Positions 53,789 through 64,000 of a stretch of 64,000 bases of DNA are shown here, piece after piece. The stretch's first letter is position 1; each line of letters opens with the position of its first letter. Both the position numbers and the translations under genes were made by a program. Source of the stretch: Urophycis tenuis. Its lineage: Eukaryota > Chordata > Actinopteri > Gadiformes > Phycidae. Location: contig JAXIVH010000154.1 in NCBI GenBank assembly GCA_036785325.1, positions 310,001-374,000 of the forward strand. The letters are read 5' to 3'. The notes under the pieces were generated by a model. It saw only the letters and a program-made list of their open reading frames with translations, did not search any database and was not told the DNA's origin.

Positions 53789-54534
53789 TAATTCTGTATT
53801 AAAATGACTAAATAGGCAAATGCCGTCACAGTCCATGAAACATAGGAAGTATAGGCTACGTATGAAAAGAAAACAGTAAACCAGAAAGCTGCATACGGAA
53901 AGCCTGCGCCGGTCTGCTGCTGCTGCCTACACGTCACTGCACTGATATCAGTCCGAGATCCTGGAATTTTGTGCTGCGCCTGTTCTTTTTGAATATTTTG
54001 AATATTGAACAGTGTGATCGCACATTTTCACAATGATCTGGTCTCAGCAGATACCTTGACTCTGTTGGTTGTTATGTCATATTTGGAAGCTCAATCTGTA
54101 ACTTTTTTTCATAAAAATCTCATCAGAAGTAACAATTCGCTCCGCTCCGCTCACTAGCTCTGGCCCGGACTCATTTCAACTAGGCAGATACTAGACTTCA
54201 CTAGCAGCTCAATGCCAACACAGGTGGGCTGCAGCGTTTAATATCCTCGCAGCTGGATTGGCTCCCCAACGTTCTGTTTTCCCCCTCGTCATGGCAAAGC
54301 GTCCTCGCGACCCCCCCGCCCCCCCAGCTGCGCGCTTGACAGTTCACTAGTAGTATAAAGGCTCAGCACTGTTTTACTCATTTTTGTATAAATGCTTTCT
54401 GAAAACTCCTCAACCCCATTTAGTATGACAGTGTCATCAACATTCATATCAGTACCAGCATTTTGGAAGTAATTTGTCAGTATTTGATATGTCGTAAATT
54501 GTTTTTCAAAATTCACCAGATTGATGCATTTAAA
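53789..54534. other. Unassigned sequence
   Basis: No convincing gene. A minus-strand frame of 88 codons (54289-54555) runs across the start of the next MITE and has no recognised domain. GC-rich patches occur at about 53900-53960 and 54300-54330. Confidence 0.35.
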
Positions 54535-54956
54535 TAGCCTGGCCGACGCGTCCACATCTCGATGAGATGGTGGTCTGGGAACTAGGTGTGCGTTTTCTCG
54601 TATTTGAGGCGTGGTTTACGAATGCCTAGAGCCGTTTATTGGGCGCTACGAATGTCTATCAAATGGCGTCTGGTTCTTCACATGCTGCTTTGCGCGCGAT
54701 TCATAGCCAATTGCTACTAAAAATTAGCTTCTAAAATTAAATTAATTGCTACAAAAGCTACTTAATACACTTTCTAAAGCTGCATCGAACGGTAACGTTG
54801 TGTCCGCTGCCATGTTGGATTAACAAGCTACAAGTTGCCCCCCCCCGTTCTGTGATTGGTTCCCTAACTCAGGGGAAAATAAGGGCGGTGGTTTCCAGAC
54901 TGTCTTTGCAGTGAGAATGAAATCTCGCGCAAAGCAGCATGGGAATTCCCAGGCTA
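54535..54956. mobile_element. MITE with 9-bp duplication GCATTTAAA (422 bp)
   Basis: The ends are TAGCCTGG and CCAGGCTA. GCATTTAAA flanks both sides (54526-54534 and 54957-54965). A close relative lies at 62943-63398, also with a 9-bp duplication. Nine-base duplications are typical of Mutator-like elements, so a MULE-derived MITE is the best guess. No coding capacity. Confidence 0.9.
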
Positions 54957-54965
54957 GCATTTAAA

Positions 54966-55717
54966 TGAAATCTACTGAATATTTTCTCCCGGGGGGGCAT
55001 GCCCCCGGACCCCCCTAGAGGATTGCGAGCCCCCCACCATAGTCTAAAAAAATCCTGTGGGAAACCCTGGGCGGTGTAATTATATGATATTTGCTGTGGG
55101 GTCGCGGGCTTCGATAATCTCACTCCTTTTTGACCATACCTCTGTTTGCATCCCTGAGATATACAAATTATACCATTGGGTTTAGAAAAAAATCTGTTTA
55201 AACGTGTGCACTTGAAATAAAGTATACACTCAAGGAAAAAAAAGCAAGTTTTTTGGCCAGCTTGTTAGGACCACAGTGCCCCAATGCCAGCCCACAAGGC
55301 GGGACCAGTGTGTGTGTGAGCGTGTGTAACACCTATGTTAGTACCTGTAAGACCTAGTTAGCACCTACTTCTGTCAACCTGTTTCTGTACAGTTGTGTAC
55401 TTAATTACTGATCAAGAATGGAAGTAATGTCTTAGGATGCCAGCTTGGCCCAGTGGAGATGGTTGGAGGGAGGATGGTGTCAAGACTCATCCATGCTGAA
55501 TAAGCTGCACCCAACGTAGGACTATCTAAGCAGCGGCTTAACAAACCGACTGCTTCACTGGATGTGTGGGAAGGAGAGGCCCCTGTCCTGTTGTTGTTGA
55601 CTGTATAATCTACACTAAAGCATGACCACAATACCTAGAACCACTATAATGTCTGTACTGTAATGCACATCAATTGGAATTTTTTAAACATCTGTGGATA
55701 TTAGTACTTCAATATTA
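54966..55717. other. Non-coding, unassigned
   Basis: It includes a CCCGGGGGGGCATGCCCC palindromic patch at about 54988-55008 and no gene. Nothing else was recognised. Confidence 0.35.
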
Positions 55718-56125
55718 CGGTAACACTTTATTTGAATGGGTGTGCATAAGACTGACATGATGCTGCCATGATCATGACATGACACCTGTCATGACACTTT
55801 ATGAATGCTTATGACAGTCGTCATTAATTGTCATTCGGTAAATTATGTCACTTTTAATGCCAAGTTGACATTGTTTGAGATGTCTTTGTTATGACAACTT
55901 GACACAGACCAAAACAATATAACCATACCATAAACATGACATAGAAGACCGTATTATCAAACTTTGAAAATCTATTTAGCTTTATGTCTTACCGGGACAT
56001 TAAACTGTCATATATTGATAGCTTTGACATTGTAGTGTGCAATCTTCAGAATTGACGAGGCATTTTGTTGGTTCTTTTTAGACTTTAATGATCCCTGAGG
56101 GAAATTGCATATTTATATATGTATG

Positions 56126-56162
<37 letters not shown>

Positions 56163-56620
56163 ATATATATATATATATATTTACTGCTTTATTTACATGT
56201 TTAACATGATCATTTTGGTTGGAAACAGGTTGAGAGATAACTGGCACAGAGGACACCAGATTAGAGATGCAAAAACATTATTTTCCCATTCATTTTCCCC
56301 ACTGACGCCTCCCATAGTGCTCGGGGTGGAGCCGGGTGGAGCGCAGGTAACGTACCGGCACTGTCCATGGTGCTGAATCCTCCTGTCAGACACTTACAGT
56401 AAGCAGGATGAGTTGCAACACACATTGCCTGTCATGACCCCATTATAATTGTGTCATAAATGTTATCATTCTCCTTAGGATGTCATTAAGCGTACCTACA
56501 CTGCCAAATGAGTTAAAAACTGTCATGAATAATTTCCTTCCTAGTGATGTATATGACATTAAGGTGTAATTACATGGTCATGTCAGTTTATAACAGTGTC
56601 GTGAAGACCATTGTACCTGA
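55718..56620. repeat. Dispersed repeat rich in TGTCATGA, interrupted by a tail-bearing insertion
   Basis: Starts GGTAACACTTTATTTGAA and contains many CATGACA/TGTCATGA strings (55750-56055, 56410-56620). This pattern is common in fish non-autonomous DNA elements, but no far inverted end was found. About 56080-56400 looks inserted: it starts TTTAATGATCCCTGAGGGAA, as in LINE/SINE tails, then a (TA)n tract at 56128-56180. Confidence 0.5.
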
Positions 56621-57582
56621 TTTACTACTAGATGCAGGCGTCCCGGGCGCTCCCTTAATGAACAATATACAATATGTGTACTTCAATGTTATCTGTTAAG
56701 GACATATTGTAGGACAATCATGTAATATTGTAATTGGTTTTGAAAGATTTCAGTTTTGAAAATAAGTGAAAAAGAGTTAGCCAATTACTGAATGAAGTTT
56801 AGAAGATGTATATTGATGTTATAAATTACATGATCTAATGAATTTACTCACCACTACTGGTGTTATGAAAATCTAATATTGATGATAATCGCGTCATGTG
56901 AATGATTATTATCAATATTGTCTTAATGCACATGATAAGATGGTGTAATTGTTCCTTTTGAATGCTTTTATACATTAGGGTATCTACAGGTCACAACAAG
57001 TTAGACTCTCTCTCCACCTCCCTACACTCCTATTTTGAGTCTAATTTGTCAAGAAGGGATAAAACGCACCATAACCAAAGTTAAAGATGGATCTGATTGA
57101 TATTTTTCTTGTTGTTTTCTAAAGACAGGAGCAATAATGTTATTGTTGTGAATTACTTTATCCTCGATAATTGTGTAGTGAAAATTGTGACAGCCCTACT
57201 ACTTTTTTTTCAAGATACTATTTTATTCTGTCTTAAGTACTGAAGTTATTTTCATTAGTATTTTTACTTCTATTGAGTTAATATTACTTTTCCCTGACTG
57301 TACTTTTACTTTACTTACTACCAACTATACTGCAGAAAAATAAGAAATATGTTCATTGTTTAATCAGCCGAAGACTAAATAAACAATGAACACAAGTTGG
57401 CAATCTGCTGCAAAAGTATTTAGAACAATTGACAGATTTACCATTCACAGCCAAAGATTCTGCTTCTAAGCAATTTATTTACTGGAATGGTGAGGTGTTA
57501 ATGTCAAGCCCTGCTGGCGAAAGTAGTAAAAAAAAAAAAAAAAAAAGACTTATTTTCTCCGGGGGATTTTTGACTGGCTTCT
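56621..57582. other. Non-coding AT-rich stretch
   Basis: No gene. A hAT-like terminal string (GTGACAGCCCTACTACT, 57188-57204) suggests a remnant end with no partner. An A-run lies at 57528-57546. Confidence 0.4.
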
Positions 57583-58108
57583 TTTTCTTTGACGGAATAG
57601 GATCCTCTCTCACATCTTGTGTCTGGCCCTCGTTCGCCTCCTCCACAACTTGTGGCAAGAATTCCTCTGCCTTCATCTCCCCACCTTGAGTCTTTTTGGT
57701 GAAACGGGTTTCCATCTAGCTTAAGTTGTGTAAAGCACAGAACACAAGCACCATGTCATGTCAGCTAATTAACATTACACATTAGTTAAAGTAAGTTTGG
57801 CAAATGTAAAGTTAGTTGTTTAAAATCAGCTAGGTGAAAATATAACATTTGTCACTGAATTATTTGTTACCTAAACCGGGACAGATTGATGTAAATGTTA
57901 GTATGTACTCCCCAAGCAAATCCAAATGACATGTGTAGCTTTAGCTTACCTCAAATATCTAATTATGTGGGTAACTTACTTTGTGTCGTTGACGTTGTTG
58001 TTTCCTTTGAACTGTGCTGTGGCTTTCTAGAGGAGATAACTGCTAGGTCTGGTTGGCTGCTCTCCTGTCCGTCTCTGCTGCACATTGATCTGTAACTGTC
58101 TTATAAGT
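57583..58108 (-). repeat. Segment C', inverted partner of 13355-14016
   Basis: On the minus strand it reads METRFTKKTQGGEMKAEEFL then QVVEEANEGQTQDV. It continues upstream with the same non-coding sequence as segment C up to GACAGTTACAGATCAATG. It lacks about 150 bp found in C. After REDP it diverges into a Lys-rich frame (PIPSKKKKPVKNPPEKI). Function unknown. Confidence 0.78.
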
Positions 58109-58290
58109 ATTATAAGTGATGATGATGTGATCTATTTGCCTTGGTACCTGTGGTTTGGATAGACCTATTTTGATTATTGATCTGTTTTCTGGCTGGTTAT
58201 AACTTATTTGTAGCCATGTAGTGCTTAAAGGTAACTGTAGAAACATTTTTTTTGGCTCGGTTACATTGTATCTGGAAGTAAACCTAAAAG

Positions 58291-60735
58291 ATGTCTGAAA
58301 CTGTAGAGTTTATTAGAGCTCCGTCTCAAGAGCTCTTAGAGGCGTTCTGTAAGGACCAATTGCTTACGGTAGCGACACACTATGAGATTGAAATTCTGGA
58401 TAAACGTGTGCGAGAATCTGTGATCCGGTCTGAAGTAATAGCTGGATTGGTTGAACAGCGTGTGTTGTTTGTTTCTGCCTCTCCGATACGTACAGACCTG
58501 CCAATGTCTGCAACATCGGGGTGGACATTTGAACAGCAGAAAGAGTTGATGGTGTTGCGACTAGATCATGAGGCCAAAAGTAGAGATCGGGATAGAGAGG
58601 TTGAACTTGCTAAACTTCGAGTACAACAGGAACGGTTGCAGCTGGTTCGTGAGGGTAAACTGTCTGGGGAACGTGCTCCTGTATTTGATGTTGTCTGTAA
58701 CTTACGCATGTTGCCTCCGTTCAATGAGAATGAACCAGAAACTTTCTTTGAACTGTTTGAACGTGTTGCTGATGGTCGTCATTGGCCTGAACGCGATAGT
58801 GGATATGCTACAAAGTGTATTGACTGGGAAGGCTCAGGAAGCCTACTCCTCCCTTAAGGGCTGTCCACACCGGCGCAGATTTGCGAAAAAGCGGAAAGCA
58901 AAAATGCGAAAAGCGGAAAAAGTGTCCACACCAGCGAAGCGAAACTGCGGATCGATTTTTCAGATTTTCCGCATTCTATTCCGCTCTACTCCGACTATCA
59001 TTATGCGAGCGCGAGTCCAAAAAGTAGTTAGAAACGAAGATGGATAGCTCTAGCAGCGATGAGGAGCTTATGCTTTTATGTCTTTCAGCTGACGTTAATA
59101 TCGATTAAGGGAAACAAACCATCTCTCCCCAGTTCGGCCGCGATTCGAGCCCAAATGTTGTCTTTCAGCTCCGTGTCCATAATCTCGCCTACTTGTCATA
59201 CAATGCCGGGTTGTCCCTCACTAATGTTATAAGTTGTTCACCCATTTTTATCTAGTGTTTAGTAGCTCTACTGCTATTGAGGTTTTCTGTGAGCTCCTTC
59301 GAGGTGTCAGTGTTGCTGATGTCACAGTAGAGCACAGCCAAGTCGTTGTCTGATTGGTCGCACCCTCTTTTTCGCTTGTGAAATTCGCTGTCAAAACAGA
59401 CAGATTTGTTTTGTTTTTTCCGCAGCGGATTTTCGCTTTTAGGTGTGCACAGAGTAATTAGAATACGTGCGTTTGTTAATTTGCGAATTTCGCTGCGAAT
59501 ATTCGCTGCGAAATTCCGCTCCAGTGTGGACGGGCCTTTAGTCGGGAGGATTCTTGCAGTTATGAGAAAGTGGAGGAAGTTGTATTACAGGCCTATGACC
59601 TCATACCAGAAGCCTATCGCCTGCGGTTTAGGACGTTGCATAAATCCGAAAAGCAGACCTGATCTCAGCATGGGCGTGACTTAACACGAGGTTTTAACCG
59701 CTGGTTAGCATCGTTAGAGATAACCACGTATGCTGAGCTATGTGACTTGATGCGTTTAGAACAATTCAAAAACAATATGCCTGAAAACCTTGCTAGATAT
59801 ATCAACGAAAAGGAGGTAAAAACTGTGTCTGAGGCTGCCATATTGGCCGATGGATATGCACTAACACATGTCATCCGGGCTGGTGGGTTGTCTACACATG
59901 GGGGGCGTGCTGCGGAGCGCGAGGTTTTTAAGCCTCGTAAAATTCAAGGGACGCGTGGTGAGGCCTATTTTAAAAATGAGCAGGTGTCACAGGGGAAAAG
60001 TGTTGCCAGTCAGAACTGCCATTACTGTCATGGTTCTGGTCATTGGAAAGCTGACTGTCCTGTTCTAAAAGCTAAAAGCATGTTTGAAACGAAGAGCAAA
60101 CCTCCGTTGGCTAAGCCCAGTATGTTTGTGGGACCGGTTCTGTTCCAGCCCCTTTCTTCAATGCCTCGTCTCTCCAGGAAAAAAGACAGGGTTCCTATCG
60201 ATCCAGATTATGCTGACTACATTACAGGAGGTTTTGTGTCACTGGTAGGGAGCGATAAAAAGGTTCCTGTGAGGATTTTAAGAGACACTGGGTCAGCTGG
60301 GTCCTTCATCTCAGATTCAGTACTACCGTTTTCCCCAGCGACAGACACAGGAGAGTGCATGCTAGTGCGAGATTTCGGTCTAAAGGTCCGTTCTGTACCT
60401 ATGCACAAAATAAAGTTGGCTTCTAAGTGTCTAATGTGCCTATCATTGAGCAGGAGGATGTTCCAGATGTCTCCAAGGTGTACCTTGCCTGCATCGTGAC
60501 CCGGTCTATGACCAAGGCTGGGTCTGAGGGAACTCATTCTGGTGGTAAAGTGAGTGGGGGTTCCTCTGCCATATTGATGCCTGATCTGCCGCTTCCTGTG
60601 TCACGTGAGGAAATCATCAAAGAGCAAGCCTCTGACCCCACGTTACAGGAGCTGTTTGAGAAGGTTGTGTCTGAGCAGGATTTGAAATCCTTACCTCAAG
60701 GTTATTGCCTACATGACTCCATGTTGGTGCTGTAA
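58291..60735 (+). pseudogene. gag-pr: Gmr1-like gypsy-3: gag, protease and start of integrase, split by a MITE
   Basis: Gag starts MSETVEFIRAPSQELLEAFC at 58291, continues with a charged coiled coil (DRDREVELAKLRVQQERLQL) and FNENEPETFFELFERVA. A MITE (58857-59537) interrupts it; gag resumes after TTAGTC with VLQAYDLIPEAYRLRF-type sequence. A CCHC knuckle follows (CHYCHGSGHWKADC, about 60018-60060). The protease has the catalytic DTG (ILRDTGSAGSFISD, about 60274). After it comes VYLACIVTRSMTK, then the integrase N-terminal region (EEIIKEQASDPTLQELFEKV). No RT lies between protease and integrase, which again is the Gmr1 order. The copy ends at 60735 and shows several shifts. Confidence 0.82.
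58857..59537. mobile_element. TTA-flanked MITE inside gypsy-3 gag (681 bp)
   Basis: Ends AGGGCTGTCCACACCGG and, inverted, AGGCCCGTCCACACTGGAG. TTA flanks both sides (58854-58856 and 59538-59540). Subterminal blocks of TTCGC/GCGAA alternate in inverse order. The ends resemble the MITE at 11876 (GGCCCCGTCCACACG), so both may use the same Harbinger-type transposase. No coding capacity. Confidence 0.92.
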
Positions 60736-60853
60736 TAGCAATTTCAATTTATTTGTCTTAACCATTTGACATGCCCAACCTTTTCCCCTTGCTCAATTTA
60801 ATTGTCTTAACCATTGAGACGCCCAACATTTCCCCTTCCTAATCAAATTGTTT
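60736..60853. other. Junction between gypsy-3 and the next LTR
   Basis: Contains two diverged copies of ATTTGTCTTAACCATTTGACATGCCCAAC-like sequence in tandem (about 60748-60775 and 60797-60832). Origin unknown. Confidence 0.4.
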
Positions 60854-61343
60854 TGTGGGATGTCTAGACTTAACTTTGCACCTAAATGCAAAATAAGGAT
60901 ATGCAGGAAATGCAGGACACCCTAGATGTAAAGCACATCCTCAGGGGGTCGGCTCCTGCAGCAGACAAAGGATGTAAAGCATAGTCTAGGGAAGGGGTAC
61001 TCAAATAGAAATGATGAGGGGCCACACATTTTTTTTCAATGACTCAAGGGGCCATTTATTGGAACCGTGTATGATAACGTATCATAACAATATAACATAA
61101 CGTATGTATAACATTTATAACATATTTTATAACATAACATTTCCTTTTTATTCAAAACAAAAATATTACCTAAAAAAAAAATAATAATTTGCATTTGGGC
61201 ATAAATTAAAATTAATAACTTAATAAAACCAAGCATAACCCTGTTCAAGATCCAAAACAAATAGTCTTCAGGCAGCCCATTTCTTGTGCTTTGTTTAACA
61301 AACTTTGCATCACTGTGTCAAGAACTATTTCACTTTTCTCAGC

Positions 61344-62800
61344 TTAATGTGAGAAATGGCCTCTTGTGTCTTTGGCCAATTTTTGGAACCTTGGCTGAAA
61401 TGGTGTGATGGCCAGGCAGACACACTGATGCACATGCTCATTTGTGAGTCGACTGCGGTACTGATTTTCAACAATGTTCATGGTTGAGAACGCAGATTCG
61501 CAGCGGTAGGTTGACCCGAACATTGTCAGGATGTGAATTGCCATCTTATGCAGCAGAGGGTAGTTGGCTGTAGTTACCATGTTTGACCAGAAGGTGATGA
61601 CGTCACACTGAGTCTCTCTCAGTGCCACGTTCTCCTGCAGGTCAATAAGCTGACTTTGCAATTCAGCAGCTGGCATCCATGGAAAGATCTGGTTTGCCTC
61701 TGAGGAGAACTCGCTCACATTTCTTACCAGAAATGGGTTTCCGATGCATAGAAGGATTTGTGTCCCAAGATTGAAGTCATCAAATCTTGCTTTGAAATTC
61801 TCAATCATCTTCTCCACGAATGGAATATGTTGCAGTTGAGCTTCTTTTTCTTTGGTCTGCTCCAAAAGTTTGGGGAAATGGAGCAATTCCTCCTGTACAT
61901 AACAATAAAAAAAATAGTCATTATTATTGGCATTTCAAATGATTGTTATTAGGACCATGATTATGATTATTATCATTATTATTATTATTAGTAGGTCAGG
62001 AATGACCGCAGCAAGCGGTGCTGTAGTGCAGATGATGCTCTCAAGAAATTCACCAGCTTCATCATTGTGTTCATGACTTCAGCGTAGATTTCTCCAAGAC
62101 TTGCACAAAGGATGGACTGGTGAATTATACAGTGGTTCAAAGGTTCAAAGGTTCAAAGGTCTTTATTGTCATTTGCTCAACAGATACAGCGTACATGTTG
62201 GCAATGAAAAACTTAAGTCCCAGGCACCCCAAAACAACTCAATAAGTGTCTAGAATAACAGAAGAAGAGAAAAACTAGTGCAATAAAAAAATAAAATAAA
62301 AATAAAAAACAATAATAATAATAAAATGTATATACAACATGATAATAATATAAACATTGAAACATTAAACATTAAACATTAAACATTAAGGTGCAGAAAG
62401 TGTAAAAGTGTATGATATGAGTTGAGGGTGAAGAAGCTTCAGGCGCTGAACTAGTCCCTTCTCTCTGCCTATCATAGATGGCGCTCCATCAGTAGCCACT
62501 GACACAATTTTCTTCACATCAATTCCTTTTTCATTCAGCACTCCCATCATTGCATTGTAAATGTCTTCACCCCTCGTCTGCCCAGAAAGGTTTGCCATGC
62601 CCAGCACATCTTCAATAAACTCCCTTTTTGACTCATCGAAGTATCTCACAAACACCATCAACTGAGCATTATCAGTAGTGTCAGTGGATTCATCCACAGC
62701 GAGGGAAATGCACTCTGCATTTTTTATTCCATCACACAAAATAAGAGCGGACAGCGCGATTGAAAAAAAAAAAAAAAAAATCATAATTAAAAAAAAAAAC
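61344..62800 (-). pseudogene. hAT-4 transposase (DUF4371/ZBED5-like), two parts
   Basis: The N-terminal part (62738-62400) shows CISLAVDESTDTTDNAQLMV, VRYFDESKREFIEDVLGMAN and IVSVATDGAPSMIGREKG, with acidic positions of the RNase H-like core. The C-terminal part (61886-61344) shows PLLHKMAIHILTMFGSTYRC, then ESAFSTMNIVENQYRSRLTN and EHVHQCVCLAIT, the hAT dimerisation region. Between them, about 61990-62390 is unrelated sequence with a LINE-like tail. It is related to the hAT in the two arms but not the same family. The N-terminal finger is missing. Confidence 0.85.
62128..62392 (-). mobile_element. LINE-tail-like insertion in hAT-4
   Basis: Starts with a triple TTCAAAGG repeat, then TCTTTATTGTCATTTGC, the complement of common LINE/SINE 3' ends (CAATAAAG plus short tandem tail). 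A-rich tracts and a four-fold TTAAACA repeat end it (62352-62388). It separates the two transposase parts. Confidence 0.5.
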
Positions 62801-62942
62801 TTTTCAAAACAGCTTGTGGGCCAGAAATAGATGCCCAATGGGCCAAAAAAGGCCCGCGGGCCGCCATTTGAGTATGGCTGGTCTAGGGGGTGTTCCAGGG
62901 GGTGTTCCTCAGGTATAAATGTTTAGGTATCCCCATGCTCGG

Positions 62943-63398
62943 TAGCCTGGCTGACGCGTCCACATCTCGATGAGATGGTGGTCTGGGAACTAGGTGTGCA
63001 TTTTCTCATATTTGAGGCGTGGTTTACGAATGCCTAGAGCCGTTTATTGGGCGCTACGAATGTCTATCAAATGGCGTCTGGTTCTTCACATGCTGCTTTG
63101 CGCGCGATTCATAGCCAATTGCTACAAAAAATTAGCTACTAAAATTAAATTAATTGCTACAAAAGCTACTTAATAAACTTTCTAAAGCTGCATTGAACGG
63201 TAACGTTGTGTCCGCTGCCATGTTGGATTAACACGCTACAAGCTTCGGTGTCGTGCATAGACGTCGTCATCGTATTGCTGCCCCCCCCGTTCTGTGATTG
63301 GTTCCCTAACTCAGGGGAAAATAAGGGCGGTGGTTTCCAGGCTGTCTTTGCAGTGAGAATGAAATCGCGCGCAAAGCAGCATGGGAATTCCCAGGCTA
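62943..63398. mobile_element. MITE with 9-bp duplication CATGCTCGG (456 bp)
   Basis: Same family as 54535-54956 in the same orientation, with ends TAGCCTGG and CCAGGCTA. CATGCTCGG flanks it (62934-62942 and 63399-63407). The two copies share long near-identical blocks; this one keeps about 35 bp (TTCGGTGTCGTGCATAGACG and following) lost from the other. It lies within the LTR. Confidence 0.92.
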
Positions 63399-63534
63399 CA
63401 TGCTCGGGGTCTTTCTTCATCTTTCACCGCTCGCGTGTTGATTGACCTTTTCTTTGCAAAGAAAATAAAACCTTGTCGGCCGGCAGAAGTCTCTATTTCA
63501 TTCTTCACTAGCAGCTGAGCAAATTTCCACGACA

Positions 63535-64000
63535 ATTTGGTGTCAGAAGCGGGATCCCTCGAGCGATCATCTGGGACGGGACGCGGACAGTGACAGGCCA
63601 TCCTGAAAGAAAAACTTTTCAGCCTCCAACCTCAAAATCCTCTTCAGAGAAGGGAGGACTGGCCGCAAACGCCCCAGATCGTCGCCGCTGGGATTTCCAC
63701 GAACAGAATTCAGCAAAATTCATCTGGTGAGCATTGAAATATTGACATTTAATAAAATAAAATAAAATAGAATAATAGTAATAATAATAATAATTGGGTT
63801 TAAAATTGGCTTAGCATTTCCATTTCTCACATATTCACAATCGGCCTTGCTTACTTGTTCCTTGAGCAGAGTGACCGGGTCCTTGCTACTTGTTCCTTAA
63901 ACCAAGTGGCCGAGTCTTCGTTACTTGTTCTTTAAACAAGGTAGCCGGGTTCTTTAAATCACTTGTAGCCATAATCGAAGTGATTTGCTTTTTCCTTCGC
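63535..64000 (+). mobile_element. Leader of an LTR element (primer site, splice donor, tandem motif)
   Basis: The primer-like motif TTTGGTGTCAGAAGCGGGAT (63536-63555) follows the LTR. A good donor (CTGGTGAGCATT, about 63725) comes 190 bp later. About three diverged tandem copies of a 38-bp unit (TACTTGTTCCTTAAACCAAG and variants) occupy 63850-63965. Gag is not reached before the window ends. Confidence 0.55.

Larger units (their letters stand above)
60991..62879. mobile_element. hAT element hAT-4 (Charlie-like ends)
   Basis: Ends GGGGTACTCAAATAG and, inverted, GCCATACTCAAATGGCGGCC with the GGCCCGCGGGCC block next to it. The flanking octamers AGTCTAGG (60983-60990) and GGTCTAGG (62880-62887) match in seven of eight bases. 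It carries a broken transposase on the minus strand, itself interrupted near 62130-62390. Confidence 0.88.
60854..63534 (+). repeat. Retroviral-type LTR interrupted by a hAT and a MITE
   Basis: It probably starts TGTGGGATGTC at 60854 and ends CCACGACA at 63534. Without the hAT (60991-62879) and the MITE (62943-63398) it would be about 320 bp. It has a TATA-like GGTATAAATG near 62914 and AATAAA near 63465. A primer-site motif follows directly. The start is inferred from the TG...CA rule and is uncertain. Only one LTR of this element is in the window. Confidence 0.6.

Noticed and set aside
57188..57204. A further hAT element ending in GTGACAGCCCTA.
   Set aside because: Only one end is visible, with no partner end or duplication.

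Overview
This window looks like a transposon-saturated, probably heterochromatic or sex-chromosome-like stretch of a ray-finned fish genome. The clues are the mix of families: L2-clade LINEs, PIF/Harbinger elements with their Myb/SANT partner genes, ISL2EU elements with THAP and YqaJ genes, several hAT families, a piggyBac, a Merlin/IS1595-like fragment, a tRNA-derived SINE, and Ty3/gypsy elements of the Gmr1 type (integrase ahead of reverse transcriptase, a deuterostome group first named from cod). I found no host gene I could defend. Almost every long reading frame belongs to a mobile element, most carry frameshifts or stops, and the species cannot be fixed from the sequence.

Layout from the left. 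1-4069 is a PIF/Harbinger element (Harb-1a) cut by the window edge, with an intact two-exon transposase. It abuts, and probably sits inside, the 5' LTR of a Gmr1-like gypsy (4070-8790), which itself lies in the 5' part of a broken piggyBac (8855-11137). Then come two exons of a Merlin/IS1595-like transposase with a TAA-flanked MITE in the intron (11487-12859), a segment C (13355-14016), a broken SWIM/YqaJ gene of ISL2EU type (14124-16616), a segment B split by an L2 LINE (16790-21105), and a second Harbinger family holding a hAT in its intron (21212-26950). Segment A follows (26953-29459), ending in a minisatellite and a perfect hairpin. The centre (29485-37705) has a nearly intact L2 LINE, simple repeats, and a minus-strand mag-like gypsy cut off at its 5' side. 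From 37712 the order mirrors: A' (37712-40434), a hAT gene carrying two nested Harbingers (Harb-3 and Harb-1b), B' (46270-52465) split by a complete ISL2EU element, and C' (57583-58108). The right edge has a second Gmr1-like gypsy split by a MITE (58291-60735), then a retroviral-type LTR (60854-63534) carrying a hAT and a 9-bp-TSD MITE, followed by a primer-binding-site-like motif and leader.

The main structural result is the mirror order C-B-hAT-A ... A'-hAT'-B'-C'. It implies a large inverted duplication (about 45 kb from C to C') whose arms later collected different transposons. Because one arm often keeps the empty site of an insertion in the other, target-site duplications can be read directly: TTACAT for the L2 and AT (or TA) for ISL2EU. 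The most notable proteins are the SWIM-YqaJ-PHD protein of ISL2EU-2, the complete 344-aa Harbinger transposase of Harb-1a, and an open 325-aa Myb/SANT protein in a Harbinger that has lost most of its transposase.
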